Source of the DNA: Rhizobium sophorae
GTDB taxonomy: Bacteria > Pseudomonadota > Alphaproteobacteria > Rhizobiales > Rhizobiaceae
Assembly (NCBI RefSeq): GCF_013087515.1
Contig: NZ_JABFCN010000070.1
Coordinates: 310,001-374,000, forward strand
Length of the DNA: 64,000 bases
Reading direction: 5' to 3'
The position numbers were made by a program, and so were the translations under genes. The first letter of the stretch is position 1, and each line of letters begins with the position of its first letter. Below the pieces are notes generated by a model. It had not been told where the DNA came from and ran no database searches. It saw only the letters and a list, made by a program, of their open reading frames with translations. Shown here piece by piece: positions 1 to 8,819 of the stretch.

Positions 1-7
1 TGTCATC

Positions 8-508
8 ATGTACAAGCACGATCTCGTCTACCTCACCGAAGACGCGTCCCATGACGCCGCCATCGAACTCATCAACGAAGAAGCCTTCGGTCCGGGCCGC
101 TTCACGCGCGCTGCCGCGCGCATCCGTGAGCAGGGACCGCATGATCTGTCGCTCTCCTTCATCTGCACCGATAATGGCGAGACGATCGCCTCCGTGCGCA
201 TGACGCCGGTGCTGGCCGGCACGGTGAAGGGACATCTGCTCGGCCCGCTCGCCGTCCGCCCCTCCCACAAGAACAAAGGCATCGGGCGGGAACTGGTGCG
301 GATTGCGGTGGAGGCGGCAAGACGCAAGGGCTCGGAAGCCGTCATCCTCGTCGGCGATCCCCCCTATTACGGCCCGCTCGGCTTCGAGAAGGTGGCCTAC
401 AACGCGCTTTCTTTTCCAGGCCCCGTCGATCCCGGTCGTGTGCTCGTCGTTCCAATCGCCGAGGGCGTGCACGCGCGGCTGAAGGGCACGATCGCCTGGC
501 GCGAATGA
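8..508 (+). CDS. GNAT family N-acetyltransferase (YhbS-like)
   Basis: A 166-residue single-domain GCN5-related acetyltransferase, expected to move an acetyl group from acetyl-CoA to an unknown small molecule or protein. The acetyl-CoA motif A is clear at about residues 77-102: LGPLAVRP, then a K-N-K-G-I-G-R-E-L pyrophosphate loop. It is followed by the VGDPPYYGPLGFEKV segment typical of the YhbS/COG3153 branch. The frame stays open to the left edge of the window, so an upstream start cannot be excluded, although the ATG at 8 gives a normal N-terminus. It converges with the next acetyltransferase. Family is sure, substrate unknown. Confidence 0.85.
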   Translation: MYKHDLVYLTEDASHDAAIELINEEAFGPGRFTRAAARIREQGPHDLSLSFICTDNGETIASVRMTPVLAGTVKGHLLGPLAVRPSHKNKGIGRELVRIAVEAARRKGSEAVILVGDPPYYGPLGFEKVAYNALSFPGPVDPGRVLVVPIAEGVHARLKGTIAWRE

Positions 509-522
509 TCTTGCACAGCCCG

Positions 523-939
523 CTAGAGACTTTTCCGGAGGAAGCTGCGCGTGCGGCCTTCCGGGAAATCCTTAAGTTCTCCGAAAATCTCATAACCCTG
601 ACGTAGATAGACGCGCAGGGCATGCGGGCTGAACGTGTCGATCCAGGCGCTGCGGCATCCCCTGGCTCTCGCCTCTTCTTCCGCCTTTGCGAGGATATTG
701 CCGGCGATACCGGTGCCGCGCAACGTATCGGGAATATAGAGCATCTGGGTGAACAGCCAGCCCCAGGCGGTGAAGCCTGAAAGACCGCCTGTCACCTTGC
801 CGTCGGTATCGCGGATCAGGACCGCGAGAGACCGGCGATCCGATGGGCCGACATCGGCGTTGTTGAAGGCCGAAAGTGCATCGGTGATCACTGCCAGTTC
901 CTCCGGCGAGGGCGAGGCGGTGAGCTCGAATTCCGGCAT
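523..939 (-). CDS. GNAT family N-acetyltransferase
   Basis: A 138-residue acetyltransferase of the GNAT fold. Motif A is visible at about residues 70-90: LYIPDTLRGTGIAGNIL, then an acidic helix, then CRSAWIDTFSPHALRVYLRQGYE, the usual strand 6 and helix 4 region. The open frame continues upstream, but that part is low-complexity sequence translated from the inverted-repeat element at 945-1213. The ATG at 939 has an AGGAAAGG ribosome-binding site, part of which is supplied by that repeat. Substrate unknown. It converges with the first acetyltransferase. Confidence 0.82.
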   Translation of the reverse strand: MPEFELTASPSPEELAVITDALSAFNNADVGPSDRRSLAVLIRDTDGKVTGGLSGFTAWGWLFTQMLYIPDTLRGTGIAGNILAKAEEEARARGCRSAWIDTFSPHALRVYLRQGYEIFGELKDFPEGRTRSFLRKSL

Positions 940-944
940 GAGTG

Positions 945-1213
945 AGAGCCTTTCCTGGTCAGATTGAAGCATTCTGCCGGAGCAGGTTTTCGTCAGGGCA
1001 GAGGCGATTGGCGACGAGCATACCCCAAGGTACGTCCGAGCCGATCGCCTTTGATCCTGGCGGAAAGATGCCCGGCCCTTCGGGTTGGCTGAAACGGGCC
1101 GGCTGATCGACCGGCCGGCTTGGCCGTAGAGCTGGACTATGACGCGCCGGCCGGTCGACCATCCGACTCCGTTTGAGCCAACAGAATGCTTCAATCTGAC
1201 CAGGAAAGGCTCT
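945..1213. repeat. 269-bp element with 32-bp perfect terminal inverted repeats
   Basis: The 32 bases at 945-976 are repeated exactly, in inverse orientation, at 1182-1213. The 205 bases between them contain further palindromes: copies of a GACCGGCCGGC-type sequence near 1108 and 1146 in opposite orientation, and a CCGGCCC/GGGCCGG pair near 1072-1103. There is no convincing ORF inside. The left arm supplies the ribosome-binding site of the acetyltransferase ending at 523, and the right arm overlaps the TAG stop of the gene at 1212. No target-site duplication is obvious. It could be a MITE-like or palindromic repeat element, or a local inverted duplication. Confidence 0.75.
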
Positions 1214-3281
1214 AACGCCCTTCACGCCACCACATGGCGCCGAAGGCGAGCAGCAGGATGCCGACGCCGGCGAAACCGGCAAAGAGCGGCAGCGTGTTGA
1301 TGCCCTTCAAGACCGTCTCGCTGGTCATGCGGATCATCATGCGATCGTTGTCGGAGACGCGGACCTGGCCGCGCACCGGCAGGATCGGCGGCACGGAGAT
1401 CGCGCCATTTGCGTTGGAGACGCGGGCGACGAGACCCTTGCTTCTGTCGGCGACCGGCTGCAGTACATCGGTCGTCGAGATCATCGCCTTGAATTCCGGT
1501 GCGTCGACGGCGCCGATATGGACAAGCGTCGACAGCCGGCCGTTGCGGATCTCGAAGAGGCCGATTTCGTCCATCCTCTTCTCGGCCTTGTAGAGTCCCG
1601 GTTCGGACTGGGTGAGCGGCAGGGTTTCGGTCTTGCCGGAGGGATAACGCACGGTGGCATTGCCGGGATTGTCGCCGATCGTCTGGCGGGTGACTTCAAG
1701 GGTCCGGCCGGAGGCGCGCGCCGTCAGCGCTTCTTCCTCGAGCGCCGGCTCCTTCATCAGCCAATGGGCGATACGGCGATAGAGCGAAACGTTGGGACCG
1801 CCGCCTTCGAAGCCGCGCGCCCAGAGCCAGCCCTGATCGGAAAGCAGCATCGCGACGCGGCCCTGGCCGGCGCGGTTGAGCACCAGTAGCGGATGGTTGT
1901 CGGCGCCGAGCATGATCGTCTCGCCCTGCGGCCGGTCGACATCAACACTGCGGAACCAGCGACCCCAATGCGGTGGGTCCTCGCCCGAACCGTCCAGGCC
2001 GCGCGTGACGGGGTGTTTGCGGCCTTCCTCGGAGAGGCGGGGATAAAAGGCCTTCTCGATCATCTCTCCGGTGGGCGTTGCGGGCAGGACCGAGGAAAGC
2101 GGCGTCAGTGCAATGGAATCGGGGCCGGCATGCTCGGGACCGGCGGCGATCAGCAGCGCGCCGCCATTGTCGACATATTGCGCGATGTAATCGTAATAGA
2201 GCAGCGGCAGCACGCCGCGGTGCTGGTAGCGATCAAAGATGATCAGGTCGAAATCCTTGATCTTGTCGACGAAGAGCTCGCGTGTCGGGAAGGCGATCAG
2301 CGACAGCTCGTTGATCGGCGTGCCGTCCTGCTTTTCCGGCGGACGCAGGATGGTGAAGTGGACGAGATCGACCGAGGCATCGGATTTCAGCAGGTTGCGC
2401 CAGGCGCGCTCGCCGGCATGCGGCTCGCCGGAGACGAGCAGGACGCGGAGATTCTGGCGGATGCCGTCGATGACGTGGACAGCGCGGTTATTGGCAGTGG
2501 TGACTTCGCCGGGAAGTGCTGCGACCGAGAATTCGAGCACATTGCTACCGCCACCCGGCACCTTGAAGGAGAAGGGCGTATCCTGCCCGGGTATTGCCTG
2601 CAGGGTGGCGATCTCGTCACCATTCAGCTTTACCGTGACATCGGCCGTGCCGCCGGGGCTCGGGCCGTCATCGAAGACGCGCAAGATCACCTGCTGCTCT
2701 TCGTTGACGATGCCGAAGCGCGGCCCCTTGATGACTTCGATGCGGCGATCGAATTCGTTGGCCTTGCCGGTTACGAGGCCATGGATCGGCGCGTCGAAAC
2801 CGAGCGCCTGATTGGCGCCCGGAACATCATGGACTTCACCGTCTGTCAGCATGATGGCGCCGCCGATACGGGCGGGCGGGACATCGGCAATGTTGGCCGA
2901 CAGCGCGTCGAACAGGCGCGTGGACGGCACGTCGGAATTGACGTCGCCTTCGACATCGACGAAGCGGGGCTCAATCTGGGGGAAGCGGGCAAGCTGTCCC
3001 TTCAAGGCCGCAAGCGCATCGTCGGTCATCTTGACGCGATCGGGCGTCTGCTGGCTCTGGCTTCGATCGACAAGAACGGGGACAATGGTCGACAACTGAT
3101 CCCGATCCTCCTGCAGCAGCACAGGGTTGGCAAGCGCGGTCAGCATGGCGAGTGCTGCCAGCGTTCTGATCCAGGCGCCGCGAATGCCGCGCCAGATCGC
3201 GAAGGCGGCGGTGATCGCGCTGACGACAGCCAATGCAGCCAGAACCGACCAGGGCAGGAAGGGCGAAAAGTCGAATGTCAT
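1212..3281 (-). CDS. Membrane-anchored vWA/glutamine amidotransferase-like protein of the MoxR operon
   Basis: A 689-residue membrane protein, last gene of the moxR operon. Two hydrophobic segments lie at about residues 11-29 and 38-56 and one at about 665-683, so the bulk is probably periplasmic. A vWA-like core shows a D-x-S-x-S motif at 72-76 (VDRSQS) and a second acidic site in MLTDGE near 147. The middle (about 280-520) resembles the glutamine-amidotransferase-like fold seen in uncharacterised proteins of BatA/DUF4159 operons: LLVSGEPHAGERAWRNLL, then YVDNGGALLIAAGPEH. It sits one base downstream of the DUF4159 gene. Likely works with it in an envelope complex remodelled by MoxR; the actual role is unknown. 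Confidence 0.75.
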   Translation of the reverse strand: MTFDFSPFLPWSVLAALAVVSAITAAFAIWRGIRGAWIRTLAALAMLTALANPVLLQEDRDQLSTIVPVLVDRSQSQQTPDRVKMTDDALAALKGQLARFPQIEPRFVDVEGDVNSDVPSTRLFDALSANIADVPPARIGGAIMLTDGEVHDVPGANQALGFDAPIHGLVTGKANEFDRRIEVIKGPRFGIVNEEQQVILRVFDDGPSPGGTADVTVKLNGDEIATLQAIPGQDTPFSFKVPGGGSNVLEFSVAALPGEVTTANNRAVHVIDGIRQNLRVLLVSGEPHAGERAWRNLLKSDASVDLVHFTILRPPEKQDGTPINELSLIAFPTRELFVDKIKDFDLIIFDRYQHRGVLPLLYYDYIAQYVDNGGALLIAAGPEHAGPDSIALTPLSSVLPATPTGEMIEKAFYPRLSEEGRKHPVTRGLDGSGEDPPHWGRWFRSVDVDRPQGETIMLGADNHPLLVLNRAGQGRVAMLLSDQGWLWARGFEGGGPNVSLYRRIAHWLMKEPALEEEALTARASGRTLEVTRQTIGDNPGNATVRYPSGKTETLPLTQSEPGLYKAEKRMDEIGLFEIRNGRLSTLVHIGAVDAPEFKAMISTTDVLQPVADRSKGLVARVSNANGAISVPPILPVRGQVRVSDNDRMMIRMTSETVLKGINTLPLFAGFAGVGILLLAFGAMWWREGR

Positions 3282-3282
3282 C

Positions 3283-6096
3283 TCATTGTCCTAACCGTTC
3301 GAGGAGGTCGGGAACATGGACCTGGTCGGTCTTGTAGTTGCCGGTCAGCATGTACATCATGATGTTGACGCCGGAACGGTAGGCATATTCGCGCTGCGTT
3401 TCATCCGACGGTATGGTCGGCAGTATCGGTACGCCGTTCTCGTCGATCGCCCAAGCGCCGGCGAAGTCATTGCCGGTGATCAAGATCGGCGAAACGCCGT
3501 CGGCCGTCGCCGCCGATTTTTCGCTCGGCCCCTGACCGCCTTGCCGGGCCTCGATCCAGAGAGGGCTGCCGGCATAACGACCGGGAAAGCTCGACAGGAG
3601 ATAGAAGGATTTCGTCAGCACGTGATCGGACGGCACCGGCTCGAGCGGCGGAATGTCGAGATTGGCGAGGATTGCCTGCAGCCTCTCACCGTTGGCGCTC
3701 ACATTGCCGCCATTGTCCAATGCGCTGATCTGATCGCGTGTATCGAAAAGCACGGTGCCGCCATTGCGCATATAGGCATCGATACGGCTGATCGCCGCCG
3801 TCGACGGCATCGGCGCCGTTGCCGAAACCGGCCAGTAGATGATCGGATAGAAGGAGAGCTCGTCTTTGGTGAGGTCGATGCCGACGGGCGGTGCCGGCTC
3901 CAGCGTCGTGCGAAAAGTCAGGAACTGGGTCAGTCCCTCGAGGCCGCGCTCGGATATATTGTCCACATCCTGTTCGCCGGTGACGACATAGGCGAGGTGG
4001 GTATTATCAAGTCTCTGCAGGATGAGGTCGTCGCCGGGCTGGGAGTCGTCGGCGTGAAGCGTGCCGGGTTGGATGAGAAAGCCGGCGCCGACGGCGACCG
4101 CGATCATCGCTGCGGTGCGGACAGCCGGGCGCAATCGCGAGAACGCGCCATTCATGAAGAGGACGATCAGGCTATCGGCCAAGAGCAGCAGAAAGGCTGC
4201 GAGAAAGAGCGCGGGTTTTGCCGACCAGCTTTCGCCGCCAATCAGGCCTTCGCGCACGGCACTGGTCCCTGTCGTGTCGAGCGGCTTCAGTTCGGCGTTC
4301 TCGGGCAGCACGTTCAGGGAGGTGAAACCATCCTCCGAACCGTAGAGCCCGGGCGGGTTGTCGAAATTTGCCGTCGGTTCGACTCCGGCCAGTGGAATGA
4401 GCGGCCGCGCCGATCCCGTCTCGGAGACGAGTGTGCCCTTGGCCGTCAGCATGCGGAATGGCGGCAGGGTTTCGGAGGCACGCGCATTGCCGCGCGCCTC
4501 CGGTGTCACGCCGCCCGAGCGCGATATCTGCAGGAGGTGACGCAGCATGTCGACGAAAGTGCCTGAGATCGGCAGATCGGACCAGGTTGCTTCCGCGGTG
4601 ACGTGAAACAGGACGATCTGGCCGGAGGCGATCTGCTTCATCGTCACGAGCGGCGTGCCGTCAGCCAGGCTCGCCCAGGTGCGTTCGGCAAGATCGGGCG
4701 TCGGTTCGGCAAGCACCTGCCGCTTGACGACGACATCGGCCGGACGCGCTATGCCGGCAAAAGGTCCGAAACTCGGAAATTCGGCAAGCGACTGCGGCTC
4801 GCTCCAGGACAAGGTCCCGCCCAACGCCCGTTCTCCCTGACGCAGGATGACAGGGATCAGCGGATCGTCCGCGGGGGCTGCCGCCATGCGCGGGCCGGCA
4901 AAACGCAGGAGCATGCCGCCATTCGATATCCAGCGCGTCAAAGGCTCGTAGGTCTCCTCCGGCAGCCGGCCGATATCGGCCATGATGATGATGGACGGAT
5001 TGCTGGCGAGAAGTTTTGGTATTGCGACCGAAAGATCGGAATCGGCAGGTTGGATCAGATCCGCATAGGGTTGCAGCGCCCGCTGGATATAATAGAGCGG
5101 CGAGAGCAGCGGCTGGAACTCGTCCCCTCCTTCACCCGACAGCAGGACGACGCGGCGGCGCTTGAATGCGTCGTCGAGAAGGTGGACGGCGCCCGCCGTC
5201 GCGCCATTGTCGACGCTGACGCGCGCGAAATCGTTGCGCATCTCGAAGGGGGCGGTGATCGAACTCGTCGCGACGCTCTGGCCGGGGCGGAAATCCACCC
5301 TGCCATTGGCGATCGAGCGGCCCTGAGTATCGACGGCGTTCAGCGCTACCGATGCGGCCTGCGAACTGTTGAGCCGCGTGACCTTGACGGTCATGGCATC
5401 AGCCGCATTGTTGGCCGCCGTAATCGCGACTGTCCGCGCGGCATCACCCTCGATCAGGCGGAGATCGGCGGGCTGGAGTTCGGCGAGCCTGCGCACCGTC
5501 GCGTCGTCAGCCTTGGCGGCGGCGCCGTCGGTCAGGAAGGCGAGAGTGCCGGGCTTGATGCCGTTCAGCGCGGCGCGCAGCGCCTGGAAGGCGCGTTCGC
5601 GGTCCGGTACCAGCGGTCGCGGCTCGGCGGCGCGCAACTTGTCGCGGGCGCTCGCGGCGGTGGCGGGCACGGCGTCGTTGGTCGGATCGGCGGTGAAGGC
5701 GATCGACACAGGCGTGCCGGCGGATTCGGCGTCGTCTATCAACGCGTCGGCGGTCTGGATGCGGCGTTCCCAGTCGGGTGCCGCTGCCCAGCTGTTGTCG
5801 ACGAAGAGCACGAGCGGGCCACCGGATGCGAGCGAACTGGTGCGTGGATTGAAAACCGGATCGGCGATCGCAAGGATGATGGCGGCGGCGAGCAGCATGC
5901 GCAGCAGCGTCAGCCACCAAGGGCTTTGCGCCGGCGTCTCCTCGCGCTTCAGCACGGTGGCGAGGATTTTCAGCGGCGGGAAGACTTCGGTCTTCGGACG
6001 AGGCGGCGTCAGCCGCAACAGCCACCAGATGACCGGCAAGGCGACGAGCGCGCCGAGAATGGCGGGATAGGCGAAAGCGAAGGGAAGGGCGTTCAT
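3283..6096 (-). CDS. BatA/DUF4159 domain membrane protein
   Basis: A 937-residue protein. The N-terminus (about residues 1-80) matches the BatA membrane anchor: two hydrophobic segments around a PPRPKTEVFPPLKIL loop. A degenerate vWA domain follows, with DNSWA at 100-104 replacing the canonical DxSxS and AFLTDGA later on. More transmembrane segments lie near 630-680, and the C-terminal 210 residues form a DUF4159 domain (LAYVVTGEQDVD, FYPIIYWPV, then YMRNGGTVLFDTRD). It overlaps the DUF58 gene by four bases (ATGA), indicating translational coupling. Bat proteins were first linked to aerotolerance in Bacteroides; whether that applies here is inference. Confidence 0.82.
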   Translation of the reverse strand: MNALPFAFAYPAILGALVALPVIWWLLRLTPPRPKTEVFPPLKILATVLKREETPAQSPWWLTLLRMLLAAAIILAIADPVFNPRTSSLASGGPLVLFVDNSWAAAPDWERRIQTADALIDDAESAGTPVSIAFTADPTNDAVPATAASARDKLRAAEPRPLVPDRERAFQALRAALNGIKPGTLAFLTDGAAAKADDATVRRLAELQPADLRLIEGDAARTVAITAANNAADAMTVKVTRLNSSQAASVALNAVDTQGRSIANGRVDFRPGQSVATSSITAPFEMRNDFARVSVDNGATAGAVHLLDDAFKRRRVVLLSGEGGDEFQPLLSPLYYIQRALQPYADLIQPADSDLSVAIPKLLASNPSIIIMADIGRLPEETYEPLTRWISNGGMLLRFAGPRMAAAPADDPLIPVILRQGERALGGTLSWSEPQSLAEFPSFGPFAGIARPADVVVKRQVLAEPTPDLAERTWASLADGTPLVTMKQIASGQIVLFHVTAEATWSDLPISGTFVDMLRHLLQISRSGGVTPEARGNARASETLPPFRMLTAKGTLVSETGSARPLIPLAGVEPTANFDNPPGLYGSEDGFTSLNVLPENAELKPLDTTGTSAVREGLIGGESWSAKPALFLAAFLLLLADSLIVLFMNGAFSRLRPAVRTAAMIAVAVGAGFLIQPGTLHADDSQPGDDLILQRLDNTHLAYVVTGEQDVDNISERGLEGLTQFLTFRTTLEPAPPVGIDLTKDELSFYPIIYWPVSATAPMPSTAAISRIDAYMRNGGTVLFDTRDQISALDNGGNVSANGERLQAILANLDIPPLEPVPSDHVLTKSFYLLSSFPGRYAGSPLWIEARQGGQGPSEKSAATADGVSPILITGNDFAGAWAIDENGVPILPTIPSDETQREYAYRSGVNIMMYMLTGNYKTDQVHVPDLLERLGQ

Positions 6097-7013
6097 AGCT
6101 GCCCTCCATGCGTTGCCTTGGCCGGCATGCCGGACAGATACATGTGCACTGCGACCAGCGCCTCCGACGCAAGATGATCGGTGCGGTGGCTCGCGAAAGT
6201 CCAGCCGAGATGGCGCAGCGACTGGCCGAGGCTCTCCCTGCGGGCGAGGTAGGCGCTGCGATAGGCCTCGCGGATATGTTCGGCACGGCCGGAGATAAGC
6301 TTGGCGCCGCTCTCCGGATCGGTGAATTCGGTGCGGCCGTTATAGGGAAATATCTCTTCGGCGGGATCTGATATCTCGACCACGTGCCCGCGCAGGCCGC
6401 GGCGGGCAAGCGGGCCGAGCCGTTCCATGATTGCCGGCGCATCGTCGAGGAAATCGCCGATAAGGACGAGGTCGCTCCAGCCGCGGATCATCGACGTTTC
6501 GGGCAGGCCGCCGGTCAGCGGCGTGTGCATGAGCGCGGATGCGAGGCGTTCGGCGGCGTTACGGGCGGAAGCGGGTTCCATGATGCCGGGGCAGCCGATG
6601 CGCTCGCCGGAGCGGGCGAGGATTTCGGCAAGCGCCAGCATGATGACCAGCGCGCGGCTTTCCTTGGAAACGCTGCCATAGCTCGACTTGTACATCATCG
6701 AGGGCGACATGTCGCACCAGAGCCAGATCGTGTGCGCCGCCTCCCATTCGCGCTCGCGCACGTAGGTATGGTCGTCGCGGGCGGAGCGGCGCCAATCGAT
6801 GCGCGACAGGCTTTCGCCCTCGGCATAAGGACGGAACTGCCAGAAATTCTCGCCGATGCCACGCTTGCGACGGCCATGCCAGCCGGCGATCACCGTGTTG
6901 GCGATGCGCTTGGCTTCCACCAGGCAATCCGGCACCAAGGCGGCCCGCTGCCTGGCGCGGGAAAGGGCATCGCTGCCGGGTGTCGGATTGACGATCTGTC
7001 CGATAGATGCCAC
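6093..7013 (-). CDS. DUF58 domain-containing protein
   Basis: About 306 residues of the DUF58 family, which regularly accompanies MoxR ATPases. Diagnostic features are GRRKRGIGENFWQFRPYAEG, the DWRRSAR segment, and YVREREWE followed by WLWCDMSPSM, a vWA-like strand with DxSxS (DMSPS). I chose the GTG at 7013 because AAGGAA lies nine bases upstream and it clears the end of moxR. An in-frame ATG at 7064 would add 17 residues and overlap moxR by 38 bases. Soluble and probably cytoplasmic. Expected to be a client or adaptor of the MoxR ATPase. Confidence 0.85.
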   Translation of the reverse strand: MASIGQIVNPTPGSDALSRARQRAALVPDCLVEAKRIANTVIAGWHGRRKRGIGENFWQFRPYAEGESLSRIDWRRSARDDHTYVREREWEAAHTIWLWCDMSPSMMYKSSYGSVSKESRALVIMLALAEILARSGERIGCPGIMEPASARNAAERLASALMHTPLTGGLPETSMIRGWSDLVLIGDFLDDAPAIMERLGPLARRGLRGHVVEISDPAEEIFPYNGRTEFTDPESGAKLISGRAEHIREAYRSAYLARRESLGQSLRHLGWTFASHRTDHLASEALVAVHMYLSGMPAKATHGGQL

Positions 7014-7026
7014 GCGTCCGGCTTCC

Positions 7027-8037
7027 TTATCCCTTTGCCTGCTTGACCAGTCCGGCGATGACATCGCGCACCGACATGCCTTCGGCCCGGGCGGCGAAAG
7101 TCAGCGCCATGCGGTGCTGCAGAATGGGTTCGGCGAGCGCGAAGATGTCGTCCAGAGAGGGTGCGAGACGGCCTTCGTAGAGTGCGCGGGCACGCGCGCA
7201 GAGCATCATCGCCTGGCCGGCGCGCGGGCCTGGACCCCAGGCGACGTTCTTGTCGGTCGAGGCATTGCCTTGTCCGGGGCGGGCGGAACGCACCAACGCC
7301 AGGATGGCATCAACGACCGTGTCGCTCACCGGCATCTGGCGCACCAGGGTCTGGATCTCGATCAGCCGCTGGGCATCGATGATGGCTTCCGGCCGGGTTT
7401 CGCCCAGGCCCGTCGTCTCGAGCAGGATCTGGCGCTCGGCGGCGAGTTCGGGGTAGTGGACGTCGACCTGCAGCAGGAAGCGGTCGAGCTGGGCTTCGGG
7501 CAGGGGATAGGTGCCTTCCTGCTCGAGCGGGTTCTGGGTGGCGAGCACATGGAAGGGCGCCGGCAGGTCGTAGCGCTGGCCGGCGATCGTGATGTGATAT
7601 TCCTGCATGGATTGCAGAAGGGCCGACTGGGTACGCGGCGAGGCGCGGTTGATCTCGTCGGCCATCAGGAGTTGGGCAAAGACCGGGCCCTTGACGAAAC
7701 GGAAGGAGCGCCGTCCACTGTCGTCCTGGTCCATCACCTCGGAACCGAGAATATCCGAGGGCATCAGATCCGGCGTGAACTGGATGCGGTTGGCGGCAAG
7801 GCCGAGCACCTCGCCGAGCGTCGTCACCAGTCTGGTCTTGGCAAGGCCGGGAACCCCGACGAGCAAGGCATGACCACCTGACAGCACAGCGAGAATGGTG
7901 TTTTCGACGACGCTTTCCTGACCGAAGATCACTTTCGAGACTTCCCCACGGATGGCGGCGATATCGGAGAGCGCCCTTTCGGCGGCGGCGACGATCGCCT
8001 TTTCATCGAGGCTGGCTTCGGTCTTCATCATACCCAT
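7027..8037 (-). CDS. MoxR family AAA+ ATPase
   Basis: A 336-residue MoxR ATPase, first gene of a four-gene operon with DUF58, BatA/DUF4159 and a vWA-like protein. Walker A is GVPGLAKT at 61-68. Walker B is LLMADE at 123-128, followed by INRASPRTQSALLQSMQE. A sensor segment (ATQNPLEQEGTYPLPEAQLDRF) also fits. The ATG at 8037 is chosen because GGAG sits six bases upstream; the longer frame would start with TTG. MoxR proteins act as chaperones that mature or remodel metal- or vWA-containing partners, so the downstream vWA-like proteins are the probable clients. Confidence 0.93.
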   Translation of the reverse strand: MGMMKTEASLDEKAIVAAAERALSDIAAIRGEVSKVIFGQESVVENTILAVLSGGHALLVGVPGLAKTRLVTTLGEVLGLAANRIQFTPDLMPSDILGSEVMDQDDSGRRSFRFVKGPVFAQLLMADEINRASPRTQSALLQSMQEYHITIAGQRYDLPAPFHVLATQNPLEQEGTYPLPEAQLDRFLLQVDVHYPELAAERQILLETTGLGETRPEAIIDAQRLIEIQTLVRQMPVSDTVVDAILALVRSARPGQGNASTDKNVAWGPGPRAGQAMMLCARARALYEGRLAPSLDDIFALAEPILQHRMALTFAARAEGMSVRDVIAGLVKQAKG

Positions 8038-8195
8038 GCGTATCTCCAACGGCTGAAATCATTCGGCAGCGAATCGGCAGACTTATACATGTGCCTCATA
8101 CCCGATAGAGTTATGGAGATGTGACGGGCTGACAAGTTCGTTGCGAATGACTATCTCGTGACTTTACTTCGTTAAGGACAAACCGGGACGGAAGA

Positions 8196-8819
8196 ATGGC
8201 AGCCGAGGAAATCAGCGGACAGGCGGATGCGGCGGGACTTGCCGCACTGATTTCGCGCGCGTCTCAGGAAAATTCCGGTAAAAAACGCGGGTTACCGCCG
8301 GTCGAGCGGTGGAATCCGCCTTTCTGCGGCGATATCGACATGGAAATCCGGGCCGACGGCACATGGTTCTACATGGGCACGCCGATCGGCCGGCCGGCGC
8401 TGGTGCGGCTGTTTTCGACGGTTTTAAGAAAAGACGACGACCAGAAGACCTATCTGGTAACTCCTGTGGAAAAGGTCGGGATAAGGGTCATCGACGCGCC
8501 TTTCATCGCCGTGGAGGTGAGCGTGACGGAGCGGCAGGGCCAGCAGCTGCTGACCTTCCGCACCAATGTCGGCGATGTCGTGGAGGCGGGAGGAGAGCAT
8601 CGGCTGCGCTTTGCCATTGCGGGCGAGAATGCCGAACTGAAACCCTATCTGCATGTGCGCGGGCGGCTGGAGGCGCTGGTGTCGCGTGCGGTGATGTATG
8701 AACTGGTGGCGCTCGGCGAGACGCTCGAGGTCGAGGGACAGGCGATGTTTGCCGTCCGCTCTGCCGGAGAGGTCTTTGCGATGATGCCGGCCGATGAACT
8801 GGATGCGCTTTCCCGATGA
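8196..8819 (+). CDS. DUF1285 domain-containing protein
   Basis: A 207-residue protein of the DUF1285 family. PPVERWNPPFCGDIDMEIRADGTWFYMGTPIGRPALVRLFSTVL is a highly typical family segment, and EDDQKTYLVTPVEK-type and GEHRLRFAI segments follow. No signal peptide or membrane helix is seen. Biochemical role unknown. It heads an operon whose next two genes each start inside the previous stop (ATGA overlaps), so it is co-translated with a Nudix hydrolase and the CCA-adding enzyme. The 158 bases separating it from the divergent moxR start must hold both promoters. Confidence 0.85.
   Translation: MAAEEISGQADAAGLAALISRASQENSGKKRGLPPVERWNPPFCGDIDMEIRADGTWFYMGTPIGRPALVRLFSTVLRKDDDQKTYLVTPVEKVGIRVIDAPFIAVEVSVTERQGQQLLTFRTNVGDVVEAGGEHRLRFAIAGENAELKPYLHVRGRLEALVSRAVMYELVALGETLEVEGQAMFAVRSAGEVFAMMPADELDALSR

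Noticed and set aside
1893..3362. 489-codon plus-strand open frame
   Set aside because: Antisense to the vWA-like membrane gene, with no recognisable domain or ribosome-binding site.
4603..6177. 524-codon plus-strand open frame
   Set aside because: Antisense to the BatA/DUF4159 gene; no start signal.
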